Assembly: GCF_002531935.1 (NCBI RefSeq)
Contig: NZ_NWSV01000003.1
Coordinates: forward strand, 399,911 to 463,910
Source of the DNA: Rhizobium chutanense
GTDB taxonomy: Bacteria; Pseudomonadota; Alphaproteobacteria; Rhizobiales; Rhizobiaceae
Reading direction: 5' to 3'
Length of the DNA stretch: 64,000 bases
The notes under the pieces are model-generated. The model saw only the letters and a program-made list of their open reading frames with translations, had not been told where the DNA came from and made no database searches. Position 1 is the stretch's first letter, and the number at the start of each line of letters is the position of its first letter. The translations under genes were made by a program, and so were the position numbers. Below are positions 27,464 through 35,763 of this stretch, piece by piece.

Positions 27464-27958
27464 ATGACCGAAATCGAAGACAGCGAAATTTCACTGATGC
27501 GCCCATCGGTGGTGACGATTCGCGCCGCCAAGCCGCGCGACCTGCCCGAGCTCAACGAGATGATCGCCCTGCTTGCCGGCCATCACGGCGATGCGGCGGC
27601 AACGACGCCGGAGCAGCTGGAGCGCGATCTCTTCGGCCCGCTGCCCTGGATCCAGGCGCTCGTCGCCGAGACCGGCGAAGGGCTGATCGGCTACGCCATT
27701 CTCGTGCCGCTCTACAGGGCGCAGGAAGGCAAGCGCGGCATGGACCTGCACCATCTCTTCGTGCGCGACGGCCATCGCGGCCACGGCACCGGCCAACTGC
27801 TCGTCGACCGCGCCCGCGAGACTGCCCGCAATGCCGGCTGCGGCTACCTCTCCGTCAGCGCCGCCACCGGCAACGTGCTGGCGCACCGCTTCTATGAACA
27901 GCTGGATTTCACCCCGCGGCCGGTCACCGGCATGCGCTACATGCAATCGATCGCTTAA
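27464..27958 (+). CDS. GNAT family N-acetyltransferase
   Basis: 164 residues from the ATG at 27464; MRPSVVTIR at 27497 is an alternative start. GNAT domain from about residue 15: IRAAKPRDLPELNEMIALLAGHHGD, the acetyl-CoA loop RDGHRGHGTGQLL near 110, and SVSAATGNVLAHRFYEQLDF. The HHGD segment resembles the branch of GNATs acting on polyamines or amino acids (tentative). Its stop overlaps the convergent stop of the next gene (TTAA). Confidence 0.85.
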   Translation: MTEIEDSEISLMRPSVVTIRAAKPRDLPELNEMIALLAGHHGDAAATTPEQLERDLFGPLPWIQALVAETGEGLIGYAILVPLYRAQEGKRGMDLHHLFVRDGHRGHGTGQLLVDRARETARNAGCGYLSVSAATGNVLAHRFYEQLDFTPRPVTGMRYMQSIA

Positions 27959-28209
27959 GTCGGCGGCTTCTGCCTTTCATGCGCCGGCCGCGTCGCCCAT
28001 TGGTGGAGCGCGGCCTTGACGAAGGCAAGAGCAGCGGCGCGCGCCGACGCCAGATCGCGGGGGTCTTCCAGCCTTTCGGCGAAGCGCGCCTCCATCGCCC
28101 TCATCGTCTCGTCGAACCAGCCGGCAAGCAGTACGTTGCGCCCGGCAAGACCGGCACGCATGCGGGTAATGACGAGATCGAGTTGTTCAAGAGTCGGTTT
28201 GGTCTTCAT
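27955..28209 (-). CDS. Small helical protein of unknown function
   Basis: 84 residues, MKTKPTLEQLDLVITRMRAG at the start, charged and helical, ending in a basic tail. It begins 24 bases after the diheme cytochrome gene on the same strand behind a GAGGCT ribosome site, so it is probably cotranscribed. No family recognised; no signal peptide or Cys. Confidence 0.65.
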   Translation of the reverse strand: MKTKPTLEQLDLVITRMRAGLAGRNVLLAGWFDETMRAMEARFAERLEDPRDLASARAAALAFVKAALHQWATRPAHERQKPPT

Positions 28210-28232
28210 CGATAGCCTCGAGACTGCGCGCT

Positions 28233-29147
28233 CTAACGGCCCGGCACGGCCTTCAGATAGGCGGCAATCGCCTCGCGGTCGGCGGCCGGCAGGTGGGCGA
28301 TGTTCTGCTGCACATCGACCATCGAGCCGCCGACGGAATCGAATTCGGGGGTGAAGCCGGTTTCGAGGTAGCTGGCGATATCGGCCTCGCTCCAGCCGCC
28401 GATGCTCTTGGAGGCCGGGGTGATATCGGGTATGCGGCCCTTGCCTTCCGGATTGGGCGCACCGGCCAGCCACTGCCCCGCCTGGAAGCCGCCGAGCGCA
28501 TCGCGCGGCGTGTGGCATTCGCCGCAATGACCGGGGCCCTCGACGAGATATTGCCCGCGCTTGATCTTGTCGTCGCTCTTTGCCAGCGCGACACGCGGCT
28601 GATCGTTGAAATAGAGGAATTTCCAGCCGCCGAGCGCCGGCCGGATGTTGAAGGGGAACGGCAGTTCATGCGGGGGAGCGACGTTCGCACTCTTCGGCAG
28701 GGTTTTCAGAAAGGCGAAGAGATCGTTGACGTCCTTATCGCTCATGCGGGCATAGGAGGCGTAGGGAAAGGACGGATAGAGATGCTGGCCATCAGGGCCG
28801 ACGCCGCGCTTCATCGCATTGCCGAACTCCGCAAGCGTCCAGCTGCCGATGCCGGCCTTTTCATCCGGCGAGATGTTCGGCACGTGGAAGGTGCCGAAAG
28901 GGCTCTTCAGCGCCAGACCGCCAGATAGCGTCAGCTTGGCATCGCCTTCCGAACCCGGGGCGGCATGGCAGCTGACGCAGCCGCCCGTCCAGAACACCAG
29001 CTGGCCATTGACCGGATCAGGCGCGCCGAGACCGGCCCAATGGCTTTCCGGCAGCGGATCGGGTGCGGTGACGAGATAGAAGGCGCCCCCGCCAAGGACG
29101 GCGACGCCGATCAGACAGAGCAGTAACCGGATGAACCTGCGGATCAT
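28233..29147 (-). CDS. Membrane-anchored diheme cytochrome c
   Basis: 304 residues. One N-terminal helix (6-26) anchors it; two cytochrome c domains follow, with heme sites C57-x2-C60-H61 and C208-x2-C211-H212. Layout and sequence (GPDGQHLYPSFPYASY, GLALKSPFGTFHVPNISPD) match the cytochrome subunits of periplasmic alcohol/aldehyde dehydrogenases, which usually have three hemes; here there are two. No dehydrogenase gene is adjacent, so it may serve another periplasmic donor. The c-prime cytochrome gene lies just upstream on the same strand. Confidence 0.92.
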   Translation of the reverse strand: MIRRFIRLLLCLIGVAVLGGGAFYLVTAPDPLPESHWAGLGAPDPVNGQLVFWTGGCVSCHAAPGSEGDAKLTLSGGLALKSPFGTFHVPNISPDEKAGIGSWTLAEFGNAMKRGVGPDGQHLYPSFPYASYARMSDKDVNDLFAFLKTLPKSANVAPPHELPFPFNIRPALGGWKFLYFNDQPRVALAKSDDKIKRGQYLVEGPGHCGECHTPRDALGGFQAGQWLAGAPNPEGKGRIPDITPASKSIGGWSEADIASYLETGFTPEFDSVGGSMVDVQQNIAHLPAADREAIAAYLKAVPGR

Positions 29148-29224
29148 GCCCCGCCTCCCCTTTTTGCCGAATTTTCTGTGCGGCGCGATTCTGCGACCGG
29201 CCTCGCACGGGCGGAGAATAAGGT

Positions 29225-29256
29225 GATCCGCGCCGGCAGCAAGGCCGGCGCGGATC
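29225..29256 (-). terminator. Strong hairpin after the cytochrome c' gene
   Basis: A perfect 13-bp GC-rich stem (GATCCGCGCCGGC / GCCGGCGCGGATC) with a 6-base loop, 28 bases after the cytochrome c' stop on the minus strand. The following T-run is weak (ACCTTATTC), so it may stabilise the 3' end rather than terminate fully. Confidence 0.65.
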
Positions 29257-29284
29257 GTGTATCAAGTTCAGATCAAACGGCCTA

Positions 29285-29725
29285 TCAATCCTTGATGCGA
29301 TAGGCCTTGTGACAGCCGCCGCAGCTGGCGCCCAGCGTGTTGACCGTGGCGCCGACAGCGGCGGGATCGGCCGGAAGCTGGGCGAGCGCGGTTTCGGCGT
29401 CGGTGGAGAGCTTGGCGGCGCGCGCCTTGAAGTCATCCATGTTTTCCCAGATCTTCGGGCTCGCCTCTTGGTCGCCCGTTTCCGTGCCCGGCTTGAACTG
29501 ATCGGGAAAAACCTTGGCCGTTGTGGCAATCGTCGTCAGCGCCGCCTTCACGGCTTCGGCGTCATAGGGCTTGGTGCCCTTGGCGATGGCGCTGAGGGCG
29601 CCGGCCGCACCGCCGATCTGCTTCATCAGGGCAATGCGCGAATCATGCGTGCCGTCGGCGGCGGTCACCGAACCGAGGGCTATTGCGGCCATCGCTGCGG
29701 CGGCAGCTACTGCTTTCCAATTCAT
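29285..29725 (-). CDS. cycP: Cytochrome c' (c-prime), periplasmic
   Basis: 146 residues with a signal peptide (1-22, cleaved near VTA-AD) and a four-helix-bundle cytochrome c' domain; the single heme site is at the C-terminus, C135-x2-C138-H139 in SCGGCHKAYR, typical for the class. ATG at 29725 with GGAGAGGAA upstream. These proteins bind NO and CO and help tolerate nitrosative stress; whether this one does is not shown by the sequence. Confidence 0.92.
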   Translation of the reverse strand: MNWKAVAAAAAMAAIALGSVTAADGTHDSRIALMKQIGGAAGALSAIAKGTKPYDAEAVKAALTTIATTAKVFPDQFKPGTETGDQEASPKIWENMDDFKARAAKLSTDAETALAQLPADPAAVGATVNTLGASCGGCHKAYRIKD

Positions 29726-29853
29726 ATTCCTCTCCAATTTTCTGAAGGCCAAGGCGGCCGGCGGCCAATCTGCACCGGGAGCATGACAAAATCCATGGCG
29801 GGAGATAGTCACGTTTTGCCGGATCGCCATAAAAACAATGTGATACGAACAGC

Positions 29854-30489
29854 TCAAGCGCTTTTCCAACCCTGCCAGAGGCTCAAGGCGGAGACCGCAA
29901 CCAGCAACAGGCCGGCGAAGCGGCCGACAAAGGCGGTGGCGTCGGGATTGGCGACGAGCAGGTCGCGGCTGCGGCCGGCCGTCATCGCCAGCGTGCCGTA
30001 GACGGCGAGCTGGGTGACGACGGTCATGGCTCCCATGATCAGGCCCTGCATCCAGACCGGCCCGTATTCCGGCTTCAGGAACTGCGGATAGACCGCGAAC
30101 ATGAAGATATAGGCCTTCGGATTGACGAGACAGGTGACGGCGCCCTGGCGGAAGGCACGCCAGCCGGAGCGCGCCGTTCCCGGCCCGACCGCCTCGACGG
30201 TGATCGAGCTGCGGATCAGCGAAATGCCGATCCAGATCATATACGCGACGCCGGCAAAGAGCAGCACGTTGAAAAGCTGCGGCAGCATGGTGACGAGCAG
30301 GCCGACGCCGGCCGCGCCATAGGCCGAATGCACCGCGCCGCCGGCCATGATGCCGCCTGTCGCCGCCAGCCCCCGCCTGACGCCGCCGGTCAGCGAATTG
30401 GCGAGCACAAAGAGCATATCCATGCCGGGCACGATGATGATGCCGAACAGAAGGGTGAAGAAGAGCCAGAGGTTTTCGTGGTAGTTCAT
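29854..30489 (-). CDS. LysE/RhtB family amino-acid exporter
   Basis: 211 residues with six helices. IIIVPGMDMLFVLANSLTGGVRRGLAATGGI is the LysE family N-terminal block (the usual PGP-type motif reads PGM here), and VNPKAYIFMFAVYPQFL is the typical central motif. Probable export of amino acids or derivatives. Divergent from a WYL-type regulator gene 130 bases away, with a palindrome between them, so it is probably that regulator's target. Confidence 0.9.
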   Translation of the reverse strand: MNYHENLWLFFTLLFGIIIVPGMDMLFVLANSLTGGVRRGLAATGGIMAGGAVHSAYGAAGVGLLVTMLPQLFNVLLFAGVAYMIWIGISLIRSSITVEAVGPGTARSGWRAFRQGAVTCLVNPKAYIFMFAVYPQFLKPEYGPVWMQGLIMGAMTVVTQLAVYGTLAMTAGRSRDLLVANPDATAFVGRFAGLLLVAVSALSLWQGWKSA

Positions 30490-30575
30490 GTCAGTTACCG
30501 CCTTGAGTTCTGCGGGCTTTTTGGAAAGACCCTGATTGTTTTCAATCCGATAGGCGGATCTATACGGGAACCCAA

Positions 30576-30593
30576 CTGACAGTGTATTGTCAG
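30576..30593. promoter_or_regulatory. Operator-like palindrome between lysE-type gene and WYL regulator
   Basis: CTGACA-N6-TGTCAG, a perfect 6-bp inverted repeat, 27 bases upstream of the WYL regulator start. The placement suggests auto-control by the YafY-type regulator and perhaps control of the divergent exporter. Confidence 0.6.
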
Positions 30594-30619
30594 GAGCGTT
30601 GGGGATGGGAGAGGCAAAA

Positions 30620-31312
30620 ATGCGCAAGGCCTCGCGGCTTTTCGAGATCATTCAGATCCTCAGGCTCGCCAGAAAGCCGATGACGGCGGCTCACATGGCC
30701 GAGACGCTCGAAGTGACGGTCCGCTCGATCTATCGCGATATTTCAGCCCTTCAGGCAATGCGGGTGCCGATCGAGGGCGGGCGCGGCATCGGCTACATCA
30801 TGCGGCCGGGCTTCGACCTGCCGCCCTTGATGTTCTCGATCGAGGAGATGGAGGCGATCGTGCTGTCGCTGGCGCTGCTCGACCGGACGGCGGACGAGGA
30901 GCTGAAACAGGCGGCCCGCCGGGTCAACCGGAAGATATCAGCCGCCGTGCCGGCGCCGCTGCGCCAGGCGATGGACAGCAAGGCGCTGTACGCCTGGGGC
31001 TCGAGCGCGCAGCCGGCGGGCCTGGATCTCGCGATCGTGCGCCGGGCGATCCGCGACGAATGCAAGCTGAAGCTCGGCTACCGCGACGAACTCGGCCGCG
31101 CGACCGAGCGAACGGTCCGGCCGATCGCGCTGATCTACTATTCGCAGACCGCCAATATCGTCGCCTGGTGCGAACTGCGCCAGGCGATCCGCAATTTCCG
31201 CAGCGACCGGGTGGAGCACTGTGAGGAGGCCGCGGATTTCTTCAAGGGCGAAGGCGACAGCTTGAGGGAATTGTGGACGAGCGGGTGGACGGAGGCGCCG
31301 GTGACGGTTTGA
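30620..31312 (+). CDS. YafY-type HTH/WYL-domain transcriptional regulator
   Basis: 230 residues from the ATG at 30620 (GGGAGAGGC upstream). N-terminal winged HTH (about 1-60: KASRLFEIIQILRLARKPMTAAHMAETLEVTVRSIYRDI), then a WYL effector domain (about 135-215; the WYL triad is degenerate, LIYYSQ and IVAWCELR). The family senses small ligands, sometimes nucleic acid fragments. Divergent from the LysE exporter, its likely target. Confidence 0.9.
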   Translation: MRKASRLFEIIQILRLARKPMTAAHMAETLEVTVRSIYRDISALQAMRVPIEGGRGIGYIMRPGFDLPPLMFSIEEMEAIVLSLALLDRTADEELKQAARRVNRKISAAVPAPLRQAMDSKALYAWGSSAQPAGLDLAIVRRAIRDECKLKLGYRDELGRATERTVRPIALIYYSQTANIVAWCELRQAIRNFRSDRVEHCEEAADFFKGEGDSLRELWTSGWTEAPVTV

Positions 31313-31329
31313 TGGGGCGCGCCTTAGGA

Positions 31330-31474
31330 AAAACCCCTCCCCAACCCCTCCCCACAAGGGGGAGGGACTTACCTGGGGCTCCACCTCGTTCCTTCTCGAA
31401 ACGGCGCGGATATGGAAAGGGGGTGCGGCAGTTTAAGCCCCTCCCCCTTGTGGGGAGGGGTTGGGGAGGGGTCT
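31330..31474. repeat. Palindromic intergenic element, family A, copy 3
   Basis: Inverted arms at about 31330-31372 and 31436-31474, same sequence as copies 1 and 2. Its core is the reverse complement of the core of copy 2 (for example GGTGCGGCAG against CTGCCGCACC), so the two elements were set in opposite orientation. Confidence 0.92.
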
Positions 31475-31538
31475 TGAACACTCGCGCGAACCGGGCAGTA
31501 GCGAGACAGCCCGCAAAGGACGAACGAGCCGCCTGCCG

Positions 31539-32384
31539 CTAATAAACCAGCGTGCGGCTGTCTTCCCGGCCGAAGCCGTGGATTTCGATGCGGTCGGCAT
31601 GCACCTCGACGATCGCGAAGGCGTTTTCTTTCTCGGTGTCGACCACGCCCTTGAAATTGACGAAGTGGCAGGCGCCGGCCTTGCCGTAATTGCCGGCATG
31701 GTCGTGGCCGTTGAGATAGGCGACGACATGGGGCTGCGCGGCGAGCAGCGTCACGATGCGCTCGCTGTCCCACATGCCGTGCTCGCAGGGCGGATGCACC
31801 GGATAGTGGTTCATGACGATGACCTGTTCACCGGCGGCGGCAGCGCTGGCGATTTCATCGGCCAGCCAGGCGAACTGTGCGTCGCTGAGTGCGGCATTCC
31901 AGCGATGGGCATTCGCCGCACCTTTGGCCTGCAGCGCCGCCAGCATCTCGGCAGCCAGGGCCCGATGAGGATGGCCTTCCGGCGGCGCGAAGGTGCTGAC
32001 CTCGTTGCCGTCGAGCACGATGAAGCGCCAGCCGTGGCGGGAGAAGCTGTAATAGGGCGACGGCAGGCCGAGACGCGCGGCGACTTCGGAGAGATGGCCG
32101 GGCGAGACCGAGAAATCGTGATTGCCGAGCAGGAAGAGCGCCTCGTGCCGGAGCTTGTCATAGACCGGCAGGATATCGTCGAAGCTTGAGAAACTCCGGT
32201 CGATGACATCGCCGAGCGTCATGACGAAGCTCAACTCCCAGCCGTTGAAGACCTCGATCGCCTCGGCAACCTTGGCAAGGCTGCTGGCGTAGTGGCGGTC
32301 CATCGCCTGATGCGGCGGAATTGCGGCATATTGCGGGTCGGCGATGATGCCGAAGCGGAACAGGGGAGAAGCGAAAGAAGACAT
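31539..32384 (-). CDS. Metallophosphoesterase, ADP-ribose/CDP-alcohol diphosphatase-like
   Basis: 281 residues of the calcineurin-like fold. Metal motifs in order: GIIADPQYA (DPQ in place of DxH, the mark of the Mn-dependent ADP-ribose/CDP-alcohol diphosphatase group), TLGDVIDR, LLGNHDFS, VMNHYPVH and LNGHDHAGNY. Probably hydrolyses the phosphoanhydride of nucleotide-sugar or ADP-ribose-like substrates in the cytosol. No signal peptide. Substrate inferred from motif class only. Confidence 0.88.
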   Translation of the reverse strand: MSSFASPLFRFGIIADPQYAAIPPHQAMDRHYASSLAKVAEAIEVFNGWELSFVMTLGDVIDRSFSSFDDILPVYDKLRHEALFLLGNHDFSVSPGHLSEVAARLGLPSPYYSFSRHGWRFIVLDGNEVSTFAPPEGHPHRALAAEMLAALQAKGAANAHRWNAALSDAQFAWLADEIASAAAAGEQVIVMNHYPVHPPCEHGMWDSERIVTLLAAQPHVVAYLNGHDHAGNYGKAGACHFVNFKGVVDTEKENAFAIVEVHADRIEIHGFGREDSRTLVY

Positions 32385-32430
32385 GGGGGCGTGATTAGGA
32401 GCAGCCGGTGACAGGGATGTGACGGCTTGG

Positions 32431-32468
32431 CGTGAAAACGAAACACCCGGCGTTTGGGGCGCCGGGTG
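32431..32468 (-). terminator. Intrinsic terminator of sodB
   Basis: On the minus strand CACCCGGCG-CCCCAAA-CGCCGGGTG forms a perfect 9-bp stem and is followed by TTTCGTTTT, 23 bases after the sodB stop: a good intrinsic terminator. Confidence 0.85.
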
Positions 32469-32491
32469 CCGAATGTTCAGATGAAAACCGC

Positions 32492-33094
32492 TTACTTCGT
32501 GGCTTCTTCGTAACGTTCCAGGACGTAGTCCCAGTTGATCAGGCTGTCGACGAAGGCTTCGAGGTACTTCGGTCGGGCGTTGCGGTAGTCAATGTAATAG
32601 GAGTGTTCCCAGACGTCGACGCCGAGGATCGGGGTGGCGCCGTGAACGAGCGGGTTTTCGCCGTTCGGGGTCTTGGAGATTTCGAGCTTGCCGTTCTTGA
32701 CGGAAACCCAGGCCCAGCCCGAGCCGAACTGGGTGGCGCCGGCATTGGCGAAATCGGCCTTGAACTTGTCGTAGCCGCCGAGATCGGAGGCGAAGGCGGC
32801 TTCGAGCTTGCCCGGCAGCTTGTTGCCGCCGCCGCCCTTCTTCATCCACTTCCAGAAATGGATGTGGTTGTAGTGCTGGGCGGCGTTGTTGAAGAGGCCG
32901 GCATTGGTGCCGAAGGACTTCTTCACGACGTCTTCGAGCGAGAGGTCCGAGAGACCGGCTTCGGCGGCGAGCTTGTTGCCGTTGTCGACATAGGCCTTGT
33001 GGTGTTTGTCGTGGTGAAACTCCAGCGTTTCCTTCGACATGAAGGGAGCAAGCGCTTCGTAATCATAGGGAAGTTCAGGCAATTCGAAAGCCAT
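32492..33094 (-). CDS. sodB: Fe/Mn superoxide dismutase
   Basis: 200 residues. Metal ligands are visible: His27 in LEFHHDKHHKAY, the His in AAQHYNHIHFWKWM, and Asp/His in DVWEHSYYIDYRN. AGGAGATCTGAC precedes the ATG at 33094. Converts superoxide to peroxide and oxygen in the cytosol. Fe versus Mn preference cannot be settled; sequences such as GSGWAWV and QHYNHIHFW fit the rhizobial enzyme, which is probably cambialistic or Mn-using (inference). Followed by its own terminator. Confidence 0.95.
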   Translation of the reverse strand: MAFELPELPYDYEALAPFMSKETLEFHHDKHHKAYVDNGNKLAAEAGLSDLSLEDVVKKSFGTNAGLFNNAAQHYNHIHFWKWMKKGGGGNKLPGKLEAAFASDLGGYDKFKADFANAGATQFGSGWAWVSVKNGKLEISKTPNGENPLVHGATPILGVDVWEHSYYIDYRNARPKYLEAFVDSLINWDYVLERYEEATK

Positions 33095-33304
33095 GTCAGA
33101 TCTCCTCTTGGCAATAGATTGCGTCTCGGCAGGTGAGGCGGAACATAGGAGGGGAAGCACGGAGAGGCAACCGGCGAAATATCAAAAAACGACCGGCCGG
33201 AGGAAAATTTGCCTCAGTTGCAGGGCTTCATTCGCGCGGGCAAATCGCCCGGCTTGCCCGCCGCGAAAACCGCTTTGCCTGTGAGAGATCAAGGGAGACC
33301 CGAT

Positions 33305-33631
33305 ATGAACAGGAATATAATCCAGCTTCTGGCGGCCGCCGCGCTGCTTTCGCTCTCGGGCGCGGCGCATGCCTCCTCCGACGAGGCGTGGAGGCAGCTC
33401 GCCGCCGACGTCGAGGCCAAATGCAAGCAGGCGGCGGTCGCGCTCGAAAAGCCCGCCGCCACCGTCGACCCCTTCGGCAGCTCGCATTATGGGCTCGCTC
33501 TGGTGACGGGCAAGCCGAAGGGCGCCAATGGGCTGATCGCCCAGATCTGCGTTTACGATAAGGAAAAGAAATCCGTCGAGATCGGCAGCGAGCTGGACGC
33601 CGAAAAACTCGGGCTCATGCCGGCAAAATAG
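33305..33631 (+). CDS. Small periplasmic protein of unknown function
   Basis: 108 residues with a signal peptide (cleaved near AHA-SSDE) and a ribosome site AAGGGAGA. The mature part has two Cys (AKCKQ and AQICVY) that could form a disulfide, and a SSHYGLALVTGKPKG segment recurrent in rhizobial hypothetical proteins. Function unknown. Confidence 0.72.
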   Translation: MNRNIIQLLAAAALLSLSGAAHASSDEAWRQLAADVEAKCKQAAVALEKPAATVDPFGSSHYGLALVTGKPKGANGLIAQICVYDKEKKSVEIGSELDAEKLGLMPAK

Positions 33632-33645
33632 GCTGCCGCGGGGCC

Positions 33646-33754
33646 AGAGCATTTCCGTTCTTCGAATCACGAAGATGCTCTATCTCTTTGTTTTTACACA
33701 ATTCCGGACGCAAAACCGCGACGCACTTTTGCTGGAATTGCTCTTAGCCGCCTT
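33646..33754. repeat. Palindromic intergenic element, family D, copy 2 (long form)
   Basis: Two hairpins in tandem: AGAGCAT...ATGCTCT (33646-33680) and ACAATTCCGG...TGGAATTGCT around a core with GCAAAACCGC and GCACTTTTGC. The TTTGTTTTTAC link and the core are shared with copy 1. This type of element is frequent between rhizobial genes. Confidence 0.75.
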
Positions 33755-33839
33755 TCAAATCCGTGCCTTGCGTCACATTGCGCGGGGAACCGAAACCTAC
33801 TCTCGGGAGTTGAAAGAAGGGTTAGGGAGGCGCGCCGAC

Positions 33840-34493
33840 ATGTCAGAGCTTCGCGGCAGGGCGGAAGATCAGCAGAAAATCTATCAGCGCTGGGCACCAG
33901 TCTATGACCGGGTCTATCGCGGCATCCTGCGCGATGGTCACCGCAAGCTGGCAGCACTCGCCGCCGCAGCCGGCACCGATATTCTGGAAATCGGGGTCGG
34001 CACCGGCCTGACGCTCGGGCATTACCCGCGCCACTGCCGGGTGACCGGCATCGACATTTCCGAACACATGATCGCGCGGGCGCGGGAAAAGGCAAAACGC
34101 GAAAATCTTGCGCATGTGCAGGCGCTCGAGGTGATGGATGCGCATGCGCTCACCTTTGCCGACCGGTCTTTCGATGCGGTCTGCCTGCCCTTCGTCATCA
34201 CCCTCGTCCCCGAGCCCGAACGGGCGCTCGACGAATGCGCCCGGGTGCTCAGGCCGGGCGGCGAGATCATCCTCGCCAGCAAGCTCGGCGACGGCGCCGG
34301 CCTGCAGGGCGCGATCGAGACGGCGGTGGCGCCGCTGGTGCGCCACATCGGCTGGTCCTCCGCCTTCCGCATTCATCGCATCCTCGCCTGGGTCCAGCGC
34401 CGCGGCGATTTTGCCGCTGCCGAGATCCTGCCGGTCTTTCCGAACGGTTTCTTCAAGATCGTCCGACTGAAGCAGCGCGGGCCTGCCGCCTGA
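33840..34493 (+). CDS. SAM-dependent methyltransferase, PmtA (Rhodobacter-type)-like
   Basis: 217 residues from the ATG at 33840 (GGGAGG upstream). Class I methyltransferase fold: ILEIGVGTGLTLGHYP (SAM loop), VTGIDISEHMIARAREKA and VMDAHALTFADRSFDAVCLPFVITLVPEPERALDECARVLRPGG. The pattern, including the VITLVP segment, resembles phosphatidylethanolamine N-methyltransferase of the Rhodobacter type, which makes phosphatidylcholine; other small-molecule substrates are possible. Confidence 0.82.
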   Translation: MSELRGRAEDQQKIYQRWAPVYDRVYRGILRDGHRKLAALAAAAGTDILEIGVGTGLTLGHYPRHCRVTGIDISEHMIARAREKAKRENLAHVQALEVMDAHALTFADRSFDAVCLPFVITLVPEPERALDECARVLRPGGEIILASKLGDGAGLQGAIETAVAPLVRHIGWSSAFRIHRILAWVQRRGDFAAAEILPVFPNGFFKIVRLKQRGPAA

Positions 34494-34557
34494 GAAGGAT
34501 TTTTTCCCCGCATTCGCGGCTTCCACTATAATGCCGGCATTCGCCCGAGGGGACCGC

Positions 34558-35289
34558 ATGACATCGGACTTCTTCTTTTTCATCGTGGTGGGCTTTTGCG
34601 CGCAGATCGTCGACGGCGCACTCGGCATGGCCTTCGGCGTGCTGTCGACGACGAGCCTTCTCGCCTTCGGCGTGCCGGCAGCCAATGCCAGCGCCATGAC
34701 GCATGTGGCGGAAATGTTCACGACCGCCGCGTCGGGCCTGTCGCATGCCTATCATCGCAATGTCGACTGGCGCCTGGTGGCGCGGCTCGCGCCGGCCGGC
34801 ATGATCGGTGGCGCGATCGGGGCCACCCTGCTCGCCAATATCGACGGCAAAACGATCGCGCCCTTCGTCTCGGCCTATCTGATCGCGATCGGGCTGCTGA
34901 TCCTCTACAAGGCGTTTCGGCCACCGGGCAGGCGCGAGGTGCGCGACTGGGCCGTGCCGCCCGTCGGGCTTTGTGGCGGCGTGCTCGATGCGATCGGCGG
35001 CGGCGGATGGGGACCCGTCGTCACCAGCACGCTGGTCGGCCGCGGCCACGATCTGAAGCGGGTGATCGGCTCGACCAACTTCACCGAATTCGCGGTGACG
35101 CTGACGATTTCGCTGACCTTCGTCGTCACGCTCGGCTGGTCGGAGCTCAATTCGGCGATCGGCCTGATCATCGGCGGCGTTATCGCCGCCCCTTTCGGCG
35201 CCATGCTCGTCAAGCGGCTGCCGGTGCGGCCGCTGATGGTGGCGGTGTCGATGGTCATCATCGCGACGTCGGCGATGCGCATCTTCTAA
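34558..35289 (+). CDS. TSUP (TauE/SafE) family permease
   Basis: 243 residues with eight helices in two repeats; CAQIVDGALGMAFGVLSTT and GGVLDAIGGGGWGPVVTSTLV are the paired G-rich family motifs. TSUP proteins carry sulfite, sulfonates or related anions across the inner membrane. The ATG at 34558 follows AGGGGACC. The methyltransferase gene ends 64 bases upstream, so cotranscription is possible but not evident. Confidence 0.9.
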   Translation: MTSDFFFFIVVGFCAQIVDGALGMAFGVLSTTSLLAFGVPAANASAMTHVAEMFTTAASGLSHAYHRNVDWRLVARLAPAGMIGGAIGATLLANIDGKTIAPFVSAYLIAIGLLILYKAFRPPGRREVRDWAVPPVGLCGGVLDAIGGGGWGPVVTSTLVGRGHDLKRVIGSTNFTEFAVTLTISLTFVVTLGWSELNSAIGLIIGGVIAAPFGAMLVKRLPVRPLMVAVSMVIIATSAMRIF

Positions 35290-35304
35290 GCCGTCTCCGC
35301 GAAC

Positions 35305-35646
35305 TTACAGATTTCGGCCGAAATAGACCTCCACGGAGGCGATCCTGTCGCCGCGGAAGCGCAGGCTTTCCATGTTGGCGAAGCTGCCGCCGTCCAGTTT
35401 TTCGGCGCGATAGCGAACAACAGCCTCGTCGCCCTCGACCGCCAGGAATTCGATCTCGATCGCGCGGAAGACCGGCTCCTTCGGCCAGCAGCGCTCGAAA
35501 TAGGCCGCCCGGTCGATGTGGTCGTCACGCGGACTGGAGAAGGTAAAATCCTCCGTCAGCATGGCGCCGACAAGGTCCTTGCGATCGGCGAGATAGGCGG
35601 TGTAGAGATCGCGGACAGTCTGTTGCCTGGATCGCATCTCGTTCAT
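35305..35646 (-). CDS. SnoaL-like / NTF2-fold protein
   Basis: 113 residues with the SnoaL-like cone fold: TVRDLYTAYLADRKDLVGAMLTEDFTFSSPRDDHIDRAAYFERCW and ENLRFRGDRI-type ending (SLRFRGDRIASVEVYFGR). Such proteins bind small hydrophobic ligands or act as isomerases; function unknown. Divergent from the MFS gene, with a perfect 21-base palindrome 20 bases upstream of its start. Confidence 0.85.
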   Translation of the reverse strand: MNEMRSRQQTVRDLYTAYLADRKDLVGAMLTEDFTFSSPRDDHIDRAAYFERCWPKEPVFRAIEIEFLAVEGDEAVVRYRAEKLDGGSFANMESLRFRGDRIASVEVYFGRNL

Positions 35647-35665
35647 GGCAAAACCCTCCGATTAT

Positions 35666-35686
35666 CCGATTGCATTATGCAATCGG
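35666..35686. promoter_or_regulatory. Perfect 21-base palindrome between SnoaL-like and MFS genes
   Basis: CCGATTGCAT-T-ATGCAATCGG, perfect 10-bp arms around one base, between divergent genes. It has the form of an operator for a dimeric regulator (MarR, GntR or TetR type). No regulator gene is immediately adjacent; the nearest is the TetR gene at 36991-37608. Confidence 0.7.
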
Positions 35687-35763
35687 TTACCTTTTACCAC
35701 TTTCACCCGAGATGATCCAGCTTGCGGCGCCACGGCGCCCGCAGGATCGACGCCGAGGCAAGA

